A DNA stretch of 64,000 nt from Anderseniella sp963787895. Lineage in GTDB: Bacteria > Pseudomonadota > Alphaproteobacteria > Rhizobiales > Aestuariivirgaceae. Below the pieces are notes generated by a model. It saw nothing but the letters and a program-made list of their open reading frames with translations, was not told where the DNA came from and searched no databases. Numbering within the stretch: position 1 is the stretch's first letter; each line of letters opens with the position of its first letter. Below, piece by piece: positions 35,769 through 45,064 of the stretch. A program made the position numbers and the translations under genes. The stretch lies in assembly GCA_963787895.1 (NCBI GenBank), contig CAWBEX010000001.1:496001-560000 (forward strand), given 5' to 3'.

Positions 35769-35798
35769 CAGATGCTCTACCAACTGAGCTATACGCCC
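35723..35798 (-). tRNA. tRNA-Lys (CTT anticodon)
   Basis: The 76-base gene includes the encoded CCA. The acceptor GGGCGTA pairs with its complement (one G-C/T variation allowed), the D-arm is AGCTCAGTTGGTAGAGC, the anticodon loop is CTCTTAA, and the T-arm contains GGTTCGAATCC. It is the integration target of the element. Confidence 0.97.
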
Positions 35799-35983
35799 GC
35801 ACCAAAGTCTTCAAGTCTGACCTTGCAACTCAAGAAAGGCCGGGAATGCCGGAGGCGCGCTGTTGTCAGCGCGCCTCTCCAACTTGTTCGAGTGCAATAT
35901 CAAAGGAGTAAACAAATGTCTACCGGATATTGCGGCATTTGACCATTGCGATCTCTCGGTTTGGTAAATTTTGGCGGCGTGAA

Positions 35984-37567
35984 TCACGGGCCCCTGCGTT
36001 CAACACCCGACAACGCCTTTTGCGGTGCGGTGCTGTCGCCCCTGGCCTGCTTGACCTCAAGTTTCGACAACGCCGCAATATAGGCCTTGGCCGAAGCGAC
36101 AAGTGTATCAGGGTCCGCAGACCGCCCGGTCACCTGGCGTCCGGTGGAGACATCTTCCAACCGCACCGACACTTCTGCCTGCGCATCAGTGCCTTCAGTC
36201 ACCGCATGCACGTCATACAGCGCCAGCTTCGCATCATGTGGATGCAAGGCGTGGATCGCGTTGAACGTGGCGTCAACGGGCCCGTTGCCCACCGACTGGA
36301 CAGTGGACTGCTTGCCGTCAATGTCCAGTGTCAGCGTTGCTGTCTGCGGCCCCATGGTGCCGGCAATGACCGTCAATGCCACAACCTTCATGCGATCTGT
36401 CGCAGACGCGATACCCTCGTCCACCAGCGCCTCTATGTCCTCGTCATAGATATGCTTCTTGCGATCCGCCAGCGCCTTGAAGCGCACGAACGCGTCCTGC
36501 AAGGCGTTGTCAGACAAATCATAGCCCAGCTCTTCCAGCTTCGACTTGAAGGCGTGGCGTCCGGAGTGTTTGCCCATGACCAGAGATGTTTTGGTGACAC
36601 CGACCGAAGCGGGGGTCATGATCTCATAGGTAGACTGGTTCTTCAGCATACCATCCTGGTGAATGCCGCTTTCATGAGCAAATGCATTCCGGCCTACAAT
36701 CGCCTTGTTGTACTGCACCGGGAACGACGACACCGCCGACACCATTTTCGATGCCCGAGTCAGGTATTCGGCTTTCACATTGCACGCATAGGGAAGCACG
36801 TCATTGCGGGTCTTGATGGCCATGACAACTTCTTCCAGCGCAGCGTTACCGGCTCTCTCTCCCAGCCCGTTTATGGTGCACTCGATCTGGCGCACACCGC
36901 CCTCAATTGCCGCCAAAGAGTTGGCCACGGCCATGCCGAGGTCATTGTGACAGTGCGCCGAAAACACCGCCTTGTCCGAATTCACAACGTTCTCTCGCAC
37001 AGTCTTGAACAAGTGGCGCATCTCGTCAGGAACTGTATAGCCCACCGTGTCCGGCAGGTTGATGGTTGAAGCACCAGCCTTGATGGCGGCATCCACACAA
37101 CGTGACAGATAATCCAGCGGGGTGCGTGTTGCGTCCATCGCCGACCACTCGACATTGTCACACAGGGAGCGAGCCAGTGTGACCGTTTCATGGATGATAT
37201 CCAGCACTTCTTCCTGCGACTTCTTCATCTGGAACTCCAGATGGATCGGCGAGGTTGAAACGAAAGTGTGAATACGCGGGCGCTTTGCGTGCTTCACCGC
37301 ATCGGCACAACGGCGGATATCGCCGGGAATGGCGCGGGCAAGCCCGGCAATCATCGCATTGCTTGCACGGCGGGCGATTTCAGACACCGCTTCGAAGTCG
37401 CCGTCTGATGCAATCGGAAAACCCGCCTCAATAACGTCCACCCCCATCTCGTCGAGCAGAGCCGCAACCTGCAGTTTTTCATCGAATGTCATGGTGGCAC
37501 CCGGAGATTGCTCGCCATCGCGCAAGGTAGTGTCGAAAATAATGATGTCGTCCTGTTTTGATGCCAT
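35984..37567 (-). CDS. leuA: 2-isopropylmalate synthase
   Basis: A 527-residue LeuA, the first committed enzyme of leucine synthesis (acetyl-CoA plus 2-oxoisovalerate). The N-terminal TIM barrel shows DTTLRDGEQSPGATMTF near residue 10 and the metal histidines in FSAHCHNDLGMAVANS near 205. GRHAFKSKLEELGYDL marks the linker. The C-terminal LeuA allosteric domain (from about residue 395) binds leucine for feedback inhibition. ATG 37567 is preceded by TTGAGG. A 343-base upstream region without a clear gene contains a CCCCTGA/TCAGGGG hairpin that may be part of a leader. Confidence 0.95.
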   Translation of the reverse strand: MASKQDDIIIFDTTLRDGEQSPGATMTFDEKLQVAALLDEMGVDVIEAGFPIASDGDFEAVSEIARRASNAMIAGLARAIPGDIRRCADAVKHAKRPRIHTFVSTSPIHLEFQMKKSQEEVLDIIHETVTLARSLCDNVEWSAMDATRTPLDYLSRCVDAAIKAGASTINLPDTVGYTVPDEMRHLFKTVRENVVNSDKAVFSAHCHNDLGMAVANSLAAIEGGVRQIECTINGLGERAGNAALEEVVMAIKTRNDVLPYACNVKAEYLTRASKMVSAVSSFPVQYNKAIVGRNAFAHESGIHQDGMLKNQSTYEIMTPASVGVTKTSLVMGKHSGRHAFKSKLEELGYDLSDNALQDAFVRFKALADRKKHIYDEDIEALVDEGIASATDRMKVVALTVIAGTMGPQTATLTLDIDGKQSTVQSVGNGPVDATFNAIHALHPHDAKLALYDVHAVTEGTDAQAEVSVRLEDVSTGRQVTGRSADPDTLVASAKAYIAALSKLEVKQARGDSTAPQKALSGVERRGP

Positions 37568-37910
37568 TGGCCTCAAGCTCCATCCTGATAATCATGTTGC
37601 GCGTAGCGGTCCCGGTTTACTTGAAAGGGGTGTCGCATAAAGCACGCAACGAACTGGTCTGATCTGGTGAAAGTCTTAACCCCCTGAGCATCCGTCCATT
37701 CGTGCAAGTTACACAAGGACAGCCAATGGTCAGGGGCAAATAAGGAGGAGTAGGCCAGCATTTGGAATGCTGCCCTTGCGAAGCTCTGCGATGTAGAACG
37801 CAATGTTCATCTGCTTTCGCCGGTTCCTTGAATTTCCCAGGCGCCCTTAGAATGCGGCTGGAAAGTTAACGCGAGTTTTACGCCAAGCAATTGAACCGTG
37901 CAATAGACGA

Positions 37911-38801
37911 TCACAAATCAATCGCGCCGGAAGACACTCGCACTGCATGCCCGCCAACGCGGATGGCCTTGAGGCTGCCCTTCGCAGCATCAGCTTCCAG
38001 TTCGATACGGCTGGGTCTGCCCATATCCTCGCCCTGCATGATGACCCATGAACGGGTGCCTTCCCACGGGCCTTCAAAACTCAACAGCGGGCCAGGAAAT
38101 CCAGCCGCTGCCGACCCTGTGGCGGGATCTTCGAAGATGCCGGTAAGCGGCGTGTAGGCGCGCGCATGATAGTCCACGCCGGACCCCACTTCACCTTCGC
38201 AGTACAAGTAGGCCAGAAAGGCACCTGCCGCCCCAAGAGCCGGCCATTCGGCCATGGAGACGCGGGCCTCGGCAAGTGCTGCACGGTTTTTCAAGGGCAC
38301 ATACAGCATGGGATGATTGCCTGGGTTGAAAACGCTGGCACGGTGAGTACCAAAACCGATCTGTTGTGCGTTCAGCGAAAGTGCAGCTGCAACCTTCTTG
38401 TCCGACGGTACGTTGGTCCAGGGTTCAGGCATCACGGCAGCCGACAGTTGCGCGTATATGCCTGCCTCACGCTTTTCCAGCGCAACCCGAACAAGCCCAA
38501 CCCCCTCTTCCAGCCGCACTTCATCTTCAATACCATAAAGCTCCGCCAGCAGCACTGCCGAACCAACTGTTGGATGGCCGGCAAAACTGAGTTCGCGATC
38601 AGGGGTGAAAATGCGCAGCTTTGCGGTGTTCGCATCATCTTCAGGCGGCAACACAAACACCGTTTCAGACAGATTGAACTCTCTCGCAATGGCCATCATC
38701 TTGTCGGTTGCAAGCGATTTGCCATCAAGCACCACGGCAAGCGGGTTTCCCGAAAATGGCTGTGAGGTGAAAACATCAAGCGTATGGAATGGATACTTCA
38801 T
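37911..38801 (-). CDS. PhzF family isomerase-like protein
   Basis: A 296-residue protein of the PhzF/diaminopimelate-epimerase fold. It starts MKYPFHTLDVFTSQPFSGNPLAVVL; the catalytic glutamate is in FNLSETVFVLP near residue 45. FAGHPTVGSAVLL and DPATGSAAAGF are the two glycine-rich repeats of the family. Only a few members make phenazines; most have unknown substrates and no phenazine genes are seen here. ATG 38801 has GGAG upstream. It lies upstream of leuA on the same strand but separated by over 340 bases. Confidence 0.88.
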   Translation of the reverse strand: MKYPFHTLDVFTSQPFSGNPLAVVLDGKSLATDKMMAIAREFNLSETVFVLPPEDDANTAKLRIFTPDRELSFAGHPTVGSAVLLAELYGIEDEVRLEEGVGLVRVALEKREAGIYAQLSAAVMPEPWTNVPSDKKVAAALSLNAQQIGFGTHRASVFNPGNHPMLYVPLKNRAALAEARVSMAEWPALGAAGAFLAYLYCEGEVGSGVDYHARAYTPLTGIFEDPATGSAAAGFPGPLLSFEGPWEGTRSWVIMQGEDMGRPSRIELEADAAKGSLKAIRVGGHAVRVSSGAIDL

Positions 38802-39127
38802 GGGCTTCAACTCCGGCTCAGCAAATTAGGTCAGTATTACTGACATAAATTCGGATGCAACTCAATGCCATACGCGCATGAACCGCCGGGGATTCAGACA
38901 TTATCTTGATCAATCTTGATGAAAAGCTTGACGCGTGTAGTGACATGAACAATGCTGATTTACGCGAGTTCAGCACTGGCCATCAATCGTTGCTTGCAAT
39001 GCATACGGGTTGTGATGGTCGAAAGGTGGCGCGGCATGGACCATCGGTTTGTATTCAACGATGGTCCTGGTTTGCTGCCACAATATGAATAGCATGGCTG
39101 TGTGGTGCAAACCGCAGGCCTGCTTGT

Positions 39128-39163
39128 CTTGCCCGGTCGGTCCCCCCGGTCTGACCGGGCAAG
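39128..39163. terminator. 11-bp perfect hairpin downstream of the Nudix-like gene
   Basis: CTTGCCCGGTC and GACCGGGCAAG enclose 14 bases. It sits 16 bases past the minus-strand Nudix-like stop. The rest of 38802-39178 holds no visible gene. Confidence 0.5.
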
Positions 39164-39178
39164 TTTGTCCAGGCAGTT

Positions 39179-39877
39179 TCAATCCAGGAGATGCTGCACC
39201 AATGTCCGGGCAAAACCAGGCATACGGTGGTGAACATGAAACGCAGCACGCCTGAACACAACAATGTCGTCAAGCTCAGATTCATCCTGCAAGTCGATAT
39301 GCTGCATCATCCGGGTCTTCAATTCGCGCGACGGTGAATCGTATTCAAACACGGCGCATAACGCGCTCATGCCTCCATCTTCAATGTACAGAAAACCCGG
39401 GTGGCGATTTGCGTCCTCAGCCTTCAGACCGGACTCTTCCTGCAACTCCCGGCTGATAGAGCCTTCAATGTCCAGTTTTCCATCCGCAATGTCGTTCAAG
39501 TCAGGCGTGCCCGCCATGGGATAGACACGGCCTGCCACGGCCGTGTGTGCTCCCATATGACCGAACAGCAAGTGCCCGTCTGAAGAGCGAACGACGGCGC
39601 AGCCAAACACATTTCGAACCCCCGCATCATCGGGCATGGCTTTGTCTTTCCAGTATAGCAGAGATGCAAAATCCGTCTTCAGCACTTCGCCGTGAAAAAC
39701 TCCATCGTCTATATCGTGCCGGCATAGCATCAGAATTCCACCGTTGAACATGGCAGGTTTTTCGGCCACCGCCCTGTTCCAGAACCTCCTGATGGCCGCC
39801 GCGTTCTCCTCAGCCCACGCCCACGGCGCTTCTGTCACTGTAAGATCGCAGGCGTTGATCTCGACTACGCTATTCAT
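39179..39877 (-). CDS. Nudix-like hydrolase
   Basis: A 232-residue protein whose C-terminal half has ISRELQEESGLKAE, matching the second part of the Nudix box (REUxEExGU), and the surrounding Nudix-type strands (VFGCAVVRSSDGHLLFG). The first part of the box is degenerate: the residue where a Glu is expected before the helix is not in the canonical position. The N-terminal 80 residues (WAEENAAAIRRFW, NGGILMLCRHD) are an extra domain seen in some Nudix proteins of alphaproteobacteria. Substrate unknown, and hydrolase activity is plausible but not certain. Confidence 0.7.
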   Translation of the reverse strand: MNSVVEINACDLTVTEAPWAWAEENAAAIRRFWNRAVAEKPAMFNGGILMLCRHDIDDGVFHGEVLKTDFASLLYWKDKAMPDDAGVRNVFGCAVVRSSDGHLLFGHMGAHTAVAGRVYPMAGTPDLNDIADGKLDIEGSISRELQEESGLKAEDANRHPGFLYIEDGGMSALCAVFEYDSPSRELKTRMMQHIDLQDESELDDIVVFRRAAFHVHHRMPGFARTLVQHLLD

Positions 39878-40073
39878 GAGTGACACTGTCTGTGTTCATC
39901 ATCCATTTCACAAGGCTCCAACCATGTGGCAGCTGCTGCGCAGAGCCCTGGCGACGGTTACGATGTAAATCCCAACAGCCAAAAACAGCACACCTGCACC
40001 ATTCAAAGAAATGAGGTTCCAGGACGCAAGGTACCCAGGGTAGTCCATGTACCGCCTCGATCACTGGCGTCTC

Positions 40074-40547
40074 TCAAGGACCACCCAACCGCTTCACCAT
40101 GCGCGGCAGCATTCGCCCGGGCACCGAAGCAGACGGCGACTCGCCATCCACCACACACCCCATCGCCTGGTAAAATGCGACCGCAAATGGATCAGCGTCC
40201 AGCCCAATCTCTGCCGCATCAACAGCTTCGGCAATGTCCTCAATCTTGCGCCACAGCACCCTGCCTGTCCCGGCCCGCTTTACGTCCTGTTCAACGAACA
40301 TCGCGTAGACCTCGGCAATGGCCCCCTCGAAGCGGACATCGAAAAACCCTTCGATAGCGCCCCCGCGATCTGCCACCCAGGTTTCACCCGCGGAAATGGT
40401 GCGCGCGGTATAAGTCAGCTCTGCCCGGCATGCTTCCATGAAAGCGTCGTCATAGCCGTTCGAAGCCTTGGACCTGAATGCAAGGCTTGTGAGTATGTCA
40501 GCCTCTTCCGGCCGTGCTTTCCGCAAGACAAGACATTTACTGTTCAT
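40074..40547 (-). CDS. GNAT family N-acetyltransferase
   Basis: A 157-residue acetyltransferase starting MNSKCLVLRKARPEEADIL, with the acetyl-CoA site near residue 90-105 (VEQDVKRAGTGRVLWRKIED) and the helper strand IGLDADPFAVAFYQAMGC. The family acetylates small molecules or peptides; substrate unknown. Start 40547 is used because the frame upstream overlaps the ilvC terminator and lacks family similarity. Confidence 0.8.
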   Translation of the reverse strand: MNSKCLVLRKARPEEADILTSLAFRSKASNGYDDAFMEACRAELTYTARTISAGETWVADRGGAIEGFFDVRFEGAIAEVYAMFVEQDVKRAGTGRVLWRKIEDIAEAVDAAEIGLDADPFAVAFYQAMGCVVDGESPSASVPGRMLPRMVKRLGGP

Positions 40548-40562
40548 GCTGCAAACATAGCA

Positions 40563-40598
40563 AAGGGCCGGAGCTATTGCACCGGCCCTTCCTTTTTC
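40563..40598. terminator. Terminator hairpin between ilvC and the GNAT gene
   Basis: AAGGGCCGG and CCGGCCCTT enclose 10 bases, 26 bases past the ilvC stop. The longest T-run is on the plus-strand side, so it may work in both directions. Confidence 0.6.
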
Positions 40599-40615
40599 GA
40601 CATTCGCTCTCGAGA

Positions 40616-41635
40616 CTAGTTCTTGGACTTGTCCACCAGCTTGTTGGACGCGATCCACGGCATCATGCCGCGCAGCTTCTCGCCAACTTCCTCGATCTGA
40701 TGCGCATCATGCATACGCCGGGTGGCCTTGAAGCGGGCCTGGCCTGCCTTGCATTCCTGCATCCACTCAGAAGTAAAGCGGCCAGACTGAATGTCATGCA
40801 GAACCCGCTTCATTTCGGCCTTGGTTTCGGCAGTTATGATGCGCGGACCCGACACATACTCACCCCATTCCGCAGTGTTGGAGATGGAGTAGTTCATGTT
40901 GGCGATACCGCCTTCATAGATCAGGTCGACAATCAATTTCACTTCATGCAGGCACTCGAAGTATGCCATCTCTGGTGCATAGCCTGCTTCAACCAGCGTT
41001 TCAAAACCGGCGCGGATCAACTCGACAAGGCCGCCGCAAAGCACAACCTGCTCACCGAACAGGTCAGTCTCGCATTCTTCCTTGAAAGTGGTTTCGATGA
41101 CGCCGGACCGGCCGCCGCCCACACCACAGGCATAGCTCAACGCCAGATCATGTGCATTGCCGGACGCATCGCGATCAATGGCGATAAGGCATGGCACGCC
41201 GCCGCCCTTGAGAAATTCACCACGAACCGTGTGGCCCGGTCCCTTCGGCGCAATCATCACAACGTCGATGGTGTCTTTCGGCTCAATCAGCTTGAAGTGA
41301 ACATTGAGGCCATGGGCAAAGGCAATCGCAGCTCCATCCTTGATGTTGGCCTCGATGTCAGCCTTCCAGATGTCAGCCTGCAACTCGTCAGGTGCCGCCA
41401 TCATGATAAGGTCAGCCCAGGCAGCGCCTTCAGCAACTGTCATCACCTTGATGCCGTCTGCTTGCGCCTTCTTGGCAGTGGCCGACCCGGCACGCAGCCC
41501 CGTGGCCACTTCCTTGGCGCCTGAATCCTTCAGGTTCAGTGCATGGGCGCGGCCCTGCGAACCATAGCCAACTATCAGAACCTTTTTGCCCTTGATCAGG
41601 TTTACGTCTGCATCACGATCATAATAAACACGCAT
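40616..41635 (-). CDS. ilvC: Ketol-acid reductoisomerase (class I)
   Basis: A 339-residue IlvC, second enzyme of valine and isoleucine synthesis: it isomerises and reduces acetolactate with NADPH. The nucleotide site is VLIVGYGSQGRAHALNLKDSG near residue 19. The catalytic region includes FAHGLNVHF and metal ligands in KEECETDLFGEQVVLCGG near 190. The length is the short class I form. It lies 37 bases downstream of a TetR-type regulator on the same strand, and ilvB, ilvH and leuA are nearby but in separate transcripts. Confidence 0.96.
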   Translation of the reverse strand: MRVYYDRDADVNLIKGKKVLIVGYGSQGRAHALNLKDSGAKEVATGLRAGSATAKKAQADGIKVMTVAEGAAWADLIMMAAPDELQADIWKADIEANIKDGAAIAFAHGLNVHFKLIEPKDTIDVVMIAPKGPGHTVRGEFLKGGGVPCLIAIDRDASGNAHDLALSYACGVGGGRSGVIETTFKEECETDLFGEQVVLCGGLVELIRAGFETLVEAGYAPEMAYFECLHEVKLIVDLIYEGGIANMNYSISNTAEWGEYVSGPRIITAETKAEMKRVLHDIQSGRFTSEWMQECKAGQARFKATRRMHDAHQIEEVGEKLRGMMPWIASNKLVDKSKN

Positions 41636-41672
41636 GGGTTTTCCTTTCGCTGTTGCGGTTTGTCCTAGTCAT

Positions 41673-42329
41673 TCACTTCGCCACGCCATGAAGCGTGAGA
41701 AACTGTTTCGCTGCCGTGGCAGCCTCAACTCGTATTTGCCGGGAGCACGGCAATGGCCTGTCACCCAGCAACGCGCGGATCTGCACGTCACGAACAACAA
41801 GTCCAAAGAAGGTGCGGAAGGCATCCTCGGTATCATCAAACGCTATCAGCCCTGCACCGCGCGCCACCTCCAGCACTGGCTTCACGCGCCCCCCGATTGC
41901 GAAACGGCCATTGTCCAGAACTGTCCGGCCAAGTCCGCTCTTTGCGGAACTTGCATGGCTGACCGCAAGTGAGTTCAGCGCGATGGAAAGCTCTCCGGTC
42001 AGTACCGTCAACCAACTCTCTGCAAAATCAGTCAGCCGCGCCTCGAGCGTATCTGCGGTCATGCCGTCGCGTGATGGCGAAGGCAGCCGTACCTTCGACG
42101 CCTGCCAGCGCACCGTAGCTGCCAGCAACCCGTCCCTGTCGCCAAACCAGTTGTAGAGTGTTTCCTTGGAGCAGCTGGCACGGCGGCACACCGCAGCCAT
42201 GGAGAAGCCATCGCCCTCCTCCACCATCAGCGACAATACAGCATCCAGCACCTCGCGCTGCCGGGGGCTGAATTCCTCCCCCTGCACACGCTCACGCTGT
42301 GCTTGATCTGATGCCACTGCTGCTGTCAC
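41673..42329 (-). CDS. TetR family transcriptional regulator
   Basis: A 218-residue repressor-type protein. The N-terminal DNA-binding domain holds RQREVLDAVLSLMVEEGDGFSMAAVCRRASCSKETLYNWFGDRDGLL in pattern, with the recognition helix at about residues 48-60. The ligand domain ends AATAAKQFLTLHGVAK. It starts with GTG after GGGAAC. Sixteen bases upstream lies a tandem CCGTA array that looks like its own operator. It is followed closely by ilvC on the same strand, so it may control branched-chain amino acid synthesis, but that is inference from spacing. Confidence 0.82.
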   Translation of the reverse strand: MTAAVASDQAQRERVQGEEFSPRQREVLDAVLSLMVEEGDGFSMAAVCRRASCSKETLYNWFGDRDGLLAATVRWQASKVRLPSPSRDGMTADTLEARLTDFAESWLTVLTGELSIALNSLAVSHASSAKSGLGRTVLDNGRFAIGGRVKPVLEVARGAGLIAFDDTEDAFRTFFGLVVRDVQIRALLGDRPLPCSRQIRVEAATAAKQFLTLHGVAK

Positions 42330-42345
42330 AAACTAGTTCCCATTG

Positions 42346-42374
42346 CCGTACCGTACCGTACCGTACAGTACGGC
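42346..42374. promoter_or_regulatory. CCGTA tandem repeats with palindromic end, probable TetR operator
   Basis: Four consecutive CCGTA units are followed by CAGTACGGC, so that GCCGTAC at one end mirrors GTACGGC at the other. The array sits 16-45 bases upstream of the TetR start codon. Confidence 0.5.
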
Positions 42375-42443
42375 ATTTCTAGCGAGTGACTTCTGCCTGT
42401 GCAAGAGATATTTGATGCCGCCCGCATCAACCACGAGGGTGAA

Positions 42444-44222
42444 CTACATCAACCACCAGAAGTAGATTGCTGAAACGCCGAGCACCAGCACCAGCACTTC
42501 CATGATGAAACCCATACGGGCGTAGTCAGTAAAGTGATAGCCGCCCGGCCCCATCACCAGCGTATTGGACTGATGCCCGATTGGTGTCAGGAAGGGAGCC
42601 GCCGACCCCACCGCCACAGCCATCAGGAAACCATCCACACTTGCATCAAGGCCAATGGCAACGCGTATCGCAATCGGTGCCATGAGGATTGCGGTAGTGG
42701 CATTTGGCACTACGTCGGACATCAGCATCGAAACCAGCATCAACAACCCCAACACCGCCCAAATGGGCAAGGTGCCGGCATTGTCCACGATGGCACTGGC
42801 AATCAGGTCTGTGCCACCGGTGGAGGCAAGTGCCTGCCCCAAGGGAATCATGGCTCCCAGCAGGATCAGCACCGGCCACTCCACACCGTCATAAATTTCA
42901 TTGACCGAAATGCACCCGAAAATGACCATTGCCACGCAGGCGGTAACAAATGCTACGGGCACCGAAACCCACCCGAAAGAGGCCGCTGCAATGGCAGCGC
43001 CAAACAACAAGGCCGGCAGGACAACCCGTCTGCCACCACGCAGCGGCTGCAGACCGCGATTGGCCAGCACCATGCAGCCCAATGAATTGAGCGCGACCTC
43101 CATCTGCTCACTTTCACCTTGCAACAGCAGCACATCACCTGCCCGAAACCGGATATTCTTGAGCCGCGCAGTTGGAGACTTGCCTTCCCTCGAAAGCGCC
43201 AGCAGGTTCACCCCATAGCGCGCATGCATCCTGACGCCTCGCATGGAGCGCCCTTCAAGTACCGAGTTGGGCATGACGACAGCTTCGATGATCTGCACAT
43301 CATCAGACCGGATGCTGGTCTCGTCGGCCGCTGCGGCTCCAAGTTTGGCAAGTTTCCGGTCATCAGCCAGTGGATTTACTACCACCGGATCACCTTCAAG
43401 AATGAGCGCATCACCGGCCCGGAACCTTTCGCGTGCAGCCGGCGCCAGACGCCGCTGGCCATTGCGGATGATTGCCAGAACAGTCACCTCATTTTCACAT
43501 TCGGCCTCCAGTTGACGCACGCTCATGCCTTCAAGCGGAGACCCTTCAGGCAATGCAGTCTCGAACGTGTAGCTCTCCACCCCTGTCATGGCCAGGTTTG
43601 TCTTGGGCGAAATACGCTGCGGCAGCAGCTTCCAGCCCAGAAGCGAAACATAGATAACACCGCCGATGCACACCACAAGCCCGGCAGGTGCAAAATCAAA
43701 CATAGCAAACGGTTGCCCGGTTATGTCTTCGCGAAAGCTGGAAATCACGATATTGGGCGGCGTACCAATCAGCGTCACCATGCCTCCCAAAAGGGTCGCA
43801 AACGACAGTGGCATCAGCACCAGTGAAGGAGAGCGGCGCGCCTTCAGCGCATTGCGCAAGGTTACTGGCAACATCAGTGCCAGTGCGCCCACATTGTTCA
43901 TGAAGCATGACAGAAACGCACCCAGTGCGCTGCTTGCAGCAACCTGCATGGTCGTGCTTCGCCGCGTTGGGGCAAGAAAGCGAACCAGGTAGTCCACCAA
44001 TCCGGAATTTTGCAGCGTCCGGGAGATGATAAGCACTGCTGCCACGGTAATCACCGCCGGGTGGGCAAACCCCTGGAATGCACCGGAGGCGGGAATCACC
44101 CCGCCATACACACCTGCCAGCAGGGCCATGATTGCAATTATGTCATAGCGCACCCGGCCCCAAAGAAATGAGGCCATGGTAATGGCAATGATGCCAAACA
44201 CCGTTAGCTGCTCAAGTGTCAT
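42444..44222 (-). CDS. SLC13 family permease with two RCK_C (TrkA-C) domains
   Basis: A 592-residue transporter with five or six membrane segments at each end and two cytosolic TrkA-C domains in the middle (from about residue 210 to 375, with GDALILEGDPVVV and GDVLLLQGESEQM). SLC13/DASS motifs include MNNVGALALMLPV and TLIGTPPNIVISS near residue 148, then SDVVPNATTAILMAPI and TPIGHQSNTLVMGPGGY near the end. Such carriers move sulfate, dicarboxylates or similar anions with sodium; the substrate here is not fixed. It is on the same strand as pdxJ, 98 bases downstream. Confidence 0.88.
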   Translation of the reverse strand: MTLEQLTVFGIIAITMASFLWGRVRYDIIAIMALLAGVYGGVIPASGAFQGFAHPAVITVAAVLIISRTLQNSGLVDYLVRFLAPTRRSTTMQVAASSALGAFLSCFMNNVGALALMLPVTLRNALKARRSPSLVLMPLSFATLLGGMVTLIGTPPNIVISSFREDITGQPFAMFDFAPAGLVVCIGGVIYVSLLGWKLLPQRISPKTNLAMTGVESYTFETALPEGSPLEGMSVRQLEAECENEVTVLAIIRNGQRRLAPAARERFRAGDALILEGDPVVVNPLADDRKLAKLGAAAADETSIRSDDVQIIEAVVMPNSVLEGRSMRGVRMHARYGVNLLALSREGKSPTARLKNIRFRAGDVLLLQGESEQMEVALNSLGCMVLANRGLQPLRGGRRVVLPALLFGAAIAAASFGWVSVPVAFVTACVAMVIFGCISVNEIYDGVEWPVLILLGAMIPLGQALASTGGTDLIASAIVDNAGTLPIWAVLGLLMLVSMLMSDVVPNATTAILMAPIAIRVAIGLDASVDGFLMAVAVGSAAPFLTPIGHQSNTLVMGPGGYHFTDYARMGFIMEVLVLVLGVSAIYFWWLM

Positions 44223-44320
44223 GCCGGCTTAACACCGCATCAATTCTCTGCCGTCCTGCATGAAACCGTAGCAGGCACAAGTGCGCTTCGCCAACAGCAT
44301 TCCAAGGATGCCGACTTGAC

Positions 44321-45064
44321 CTAGAGACCCTCACCGCACGCAGCGCGAAACCGTCTTACGGTTTCCGCCATGCCATACTGCAGGGCGTCCGCAGTAAGAC
44401 CATGCCCGATTGACACTTCCGCAATCCACGGAACCCGCGCAATCAGCGGCGGCAAGTTGGCAACCGTCAGATCATGGCCCGCATTGACTGCCAGCCCGGC
44501 ATTGCGTGCAACAGCTGCTGCCGCCTCCAACATGTCCAGTTCACGCGCAGCAGCCTCCGGGTCATCGAACGTCGAACCATAAGGCCCGGTATAAAGCTCT
44601 ACCCGGTCAGCCCCTGTATCGCCCGCCATTGCGATAGTGTCCGCATCTGCATCGGCAAACAGTGACACCCGTATACCGGCCTGCTTCAATTGCGCAACAA
44701 CAGGCTTGAGAAAATTGTGATGGATGCGGAAATTCCAGCCATGGTCCGAGGTGGCTTGTGAAGGATCATCCGGCACCAGCGTCACCTGGTCCGGAGACAC
44801 TTCCAGCGCAATTTCCATCAGCCGGTCATCCGGATAACCTTCGATGTTGAATTCAGCATGGGGAAACTCGGAAACCAGCTGTGCCAGCGGCGCTACGTCA
44901 GAGCGCCTGACGTGACGTTCGTCAGGACGCGGGTGCACCGTTATGCCCCACGCCCCTGCCTCCAGCGCGATGCGTGACAACCCCACCACTGACGGCCAGG
45001 GCAGGTCCCGCCTATTGCGAAGCTGCGCAATGGCGTTGACGTTCACTGATAGCCTGGTGGTCAA
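44321..45064 (-). CDS. pdxJ: Pyridoxine 5'-phosphate synthase
   Basis: A 247-residue PdxJ, which condenses 1-deoxyxylulose 5-phosphate with 3-amino-2-oxopropyl phosphate in vitamin B6 synthesis. Landmarks are LSVNVNAIAQLRNRRDLPWP at the start, VHPRPDERHVRRSDV near 43, the NIEGYP loop, and VNAGHDLTVANLP near 195. The start is a TTG that overlaps the ilvH stop as TTGA; its position is set by the family N-terminus. It is the last gene of the ilvB-eamA-ilvH-pdxJ run. PLP is needed by the aminotransferase that finishes branched-chain amino acid synthesis. Confidence 0.93.
   Translation of the reverse strand: MTTRLSVNVNAIAQLRNRRDLPWPSVVGLSRIALEAGAWGITVHPRPDERHVRRSDVAPLAQLVSEFPHAEFNIEGYPDDRLMEIALEVSPDQVTLVPDDPSQATSDHGWNFRIHHNFLKPVVAQLKQAGIRVSLFADADADTIAMAGDTGADRVELYTGPYGSTFDDPEAAARELDMLEAAAAVARNAGLAVNAGHDLTVANLPPLIARVPWIAEVSIGHGLTADALQYGMAETVRRFRAACGEGL

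Noticed and set aside
35930..37069. 379-codon plus-strand frame opposite leuA
   Set aside because: Antisense shadow; leuA is unmistakable on the minus strand.
37573..37803. 76-codon minus-strand frame directly upstream of leuA
   Set aside because: It overlaps the leuA start in another frame and has no ribosome site. A few Leu codons alone do not make a leader peptide.
40514..41524. 336-codon plus-strand frame opposite ilvC
   Set aside because: Antisense shadow of ilvC.
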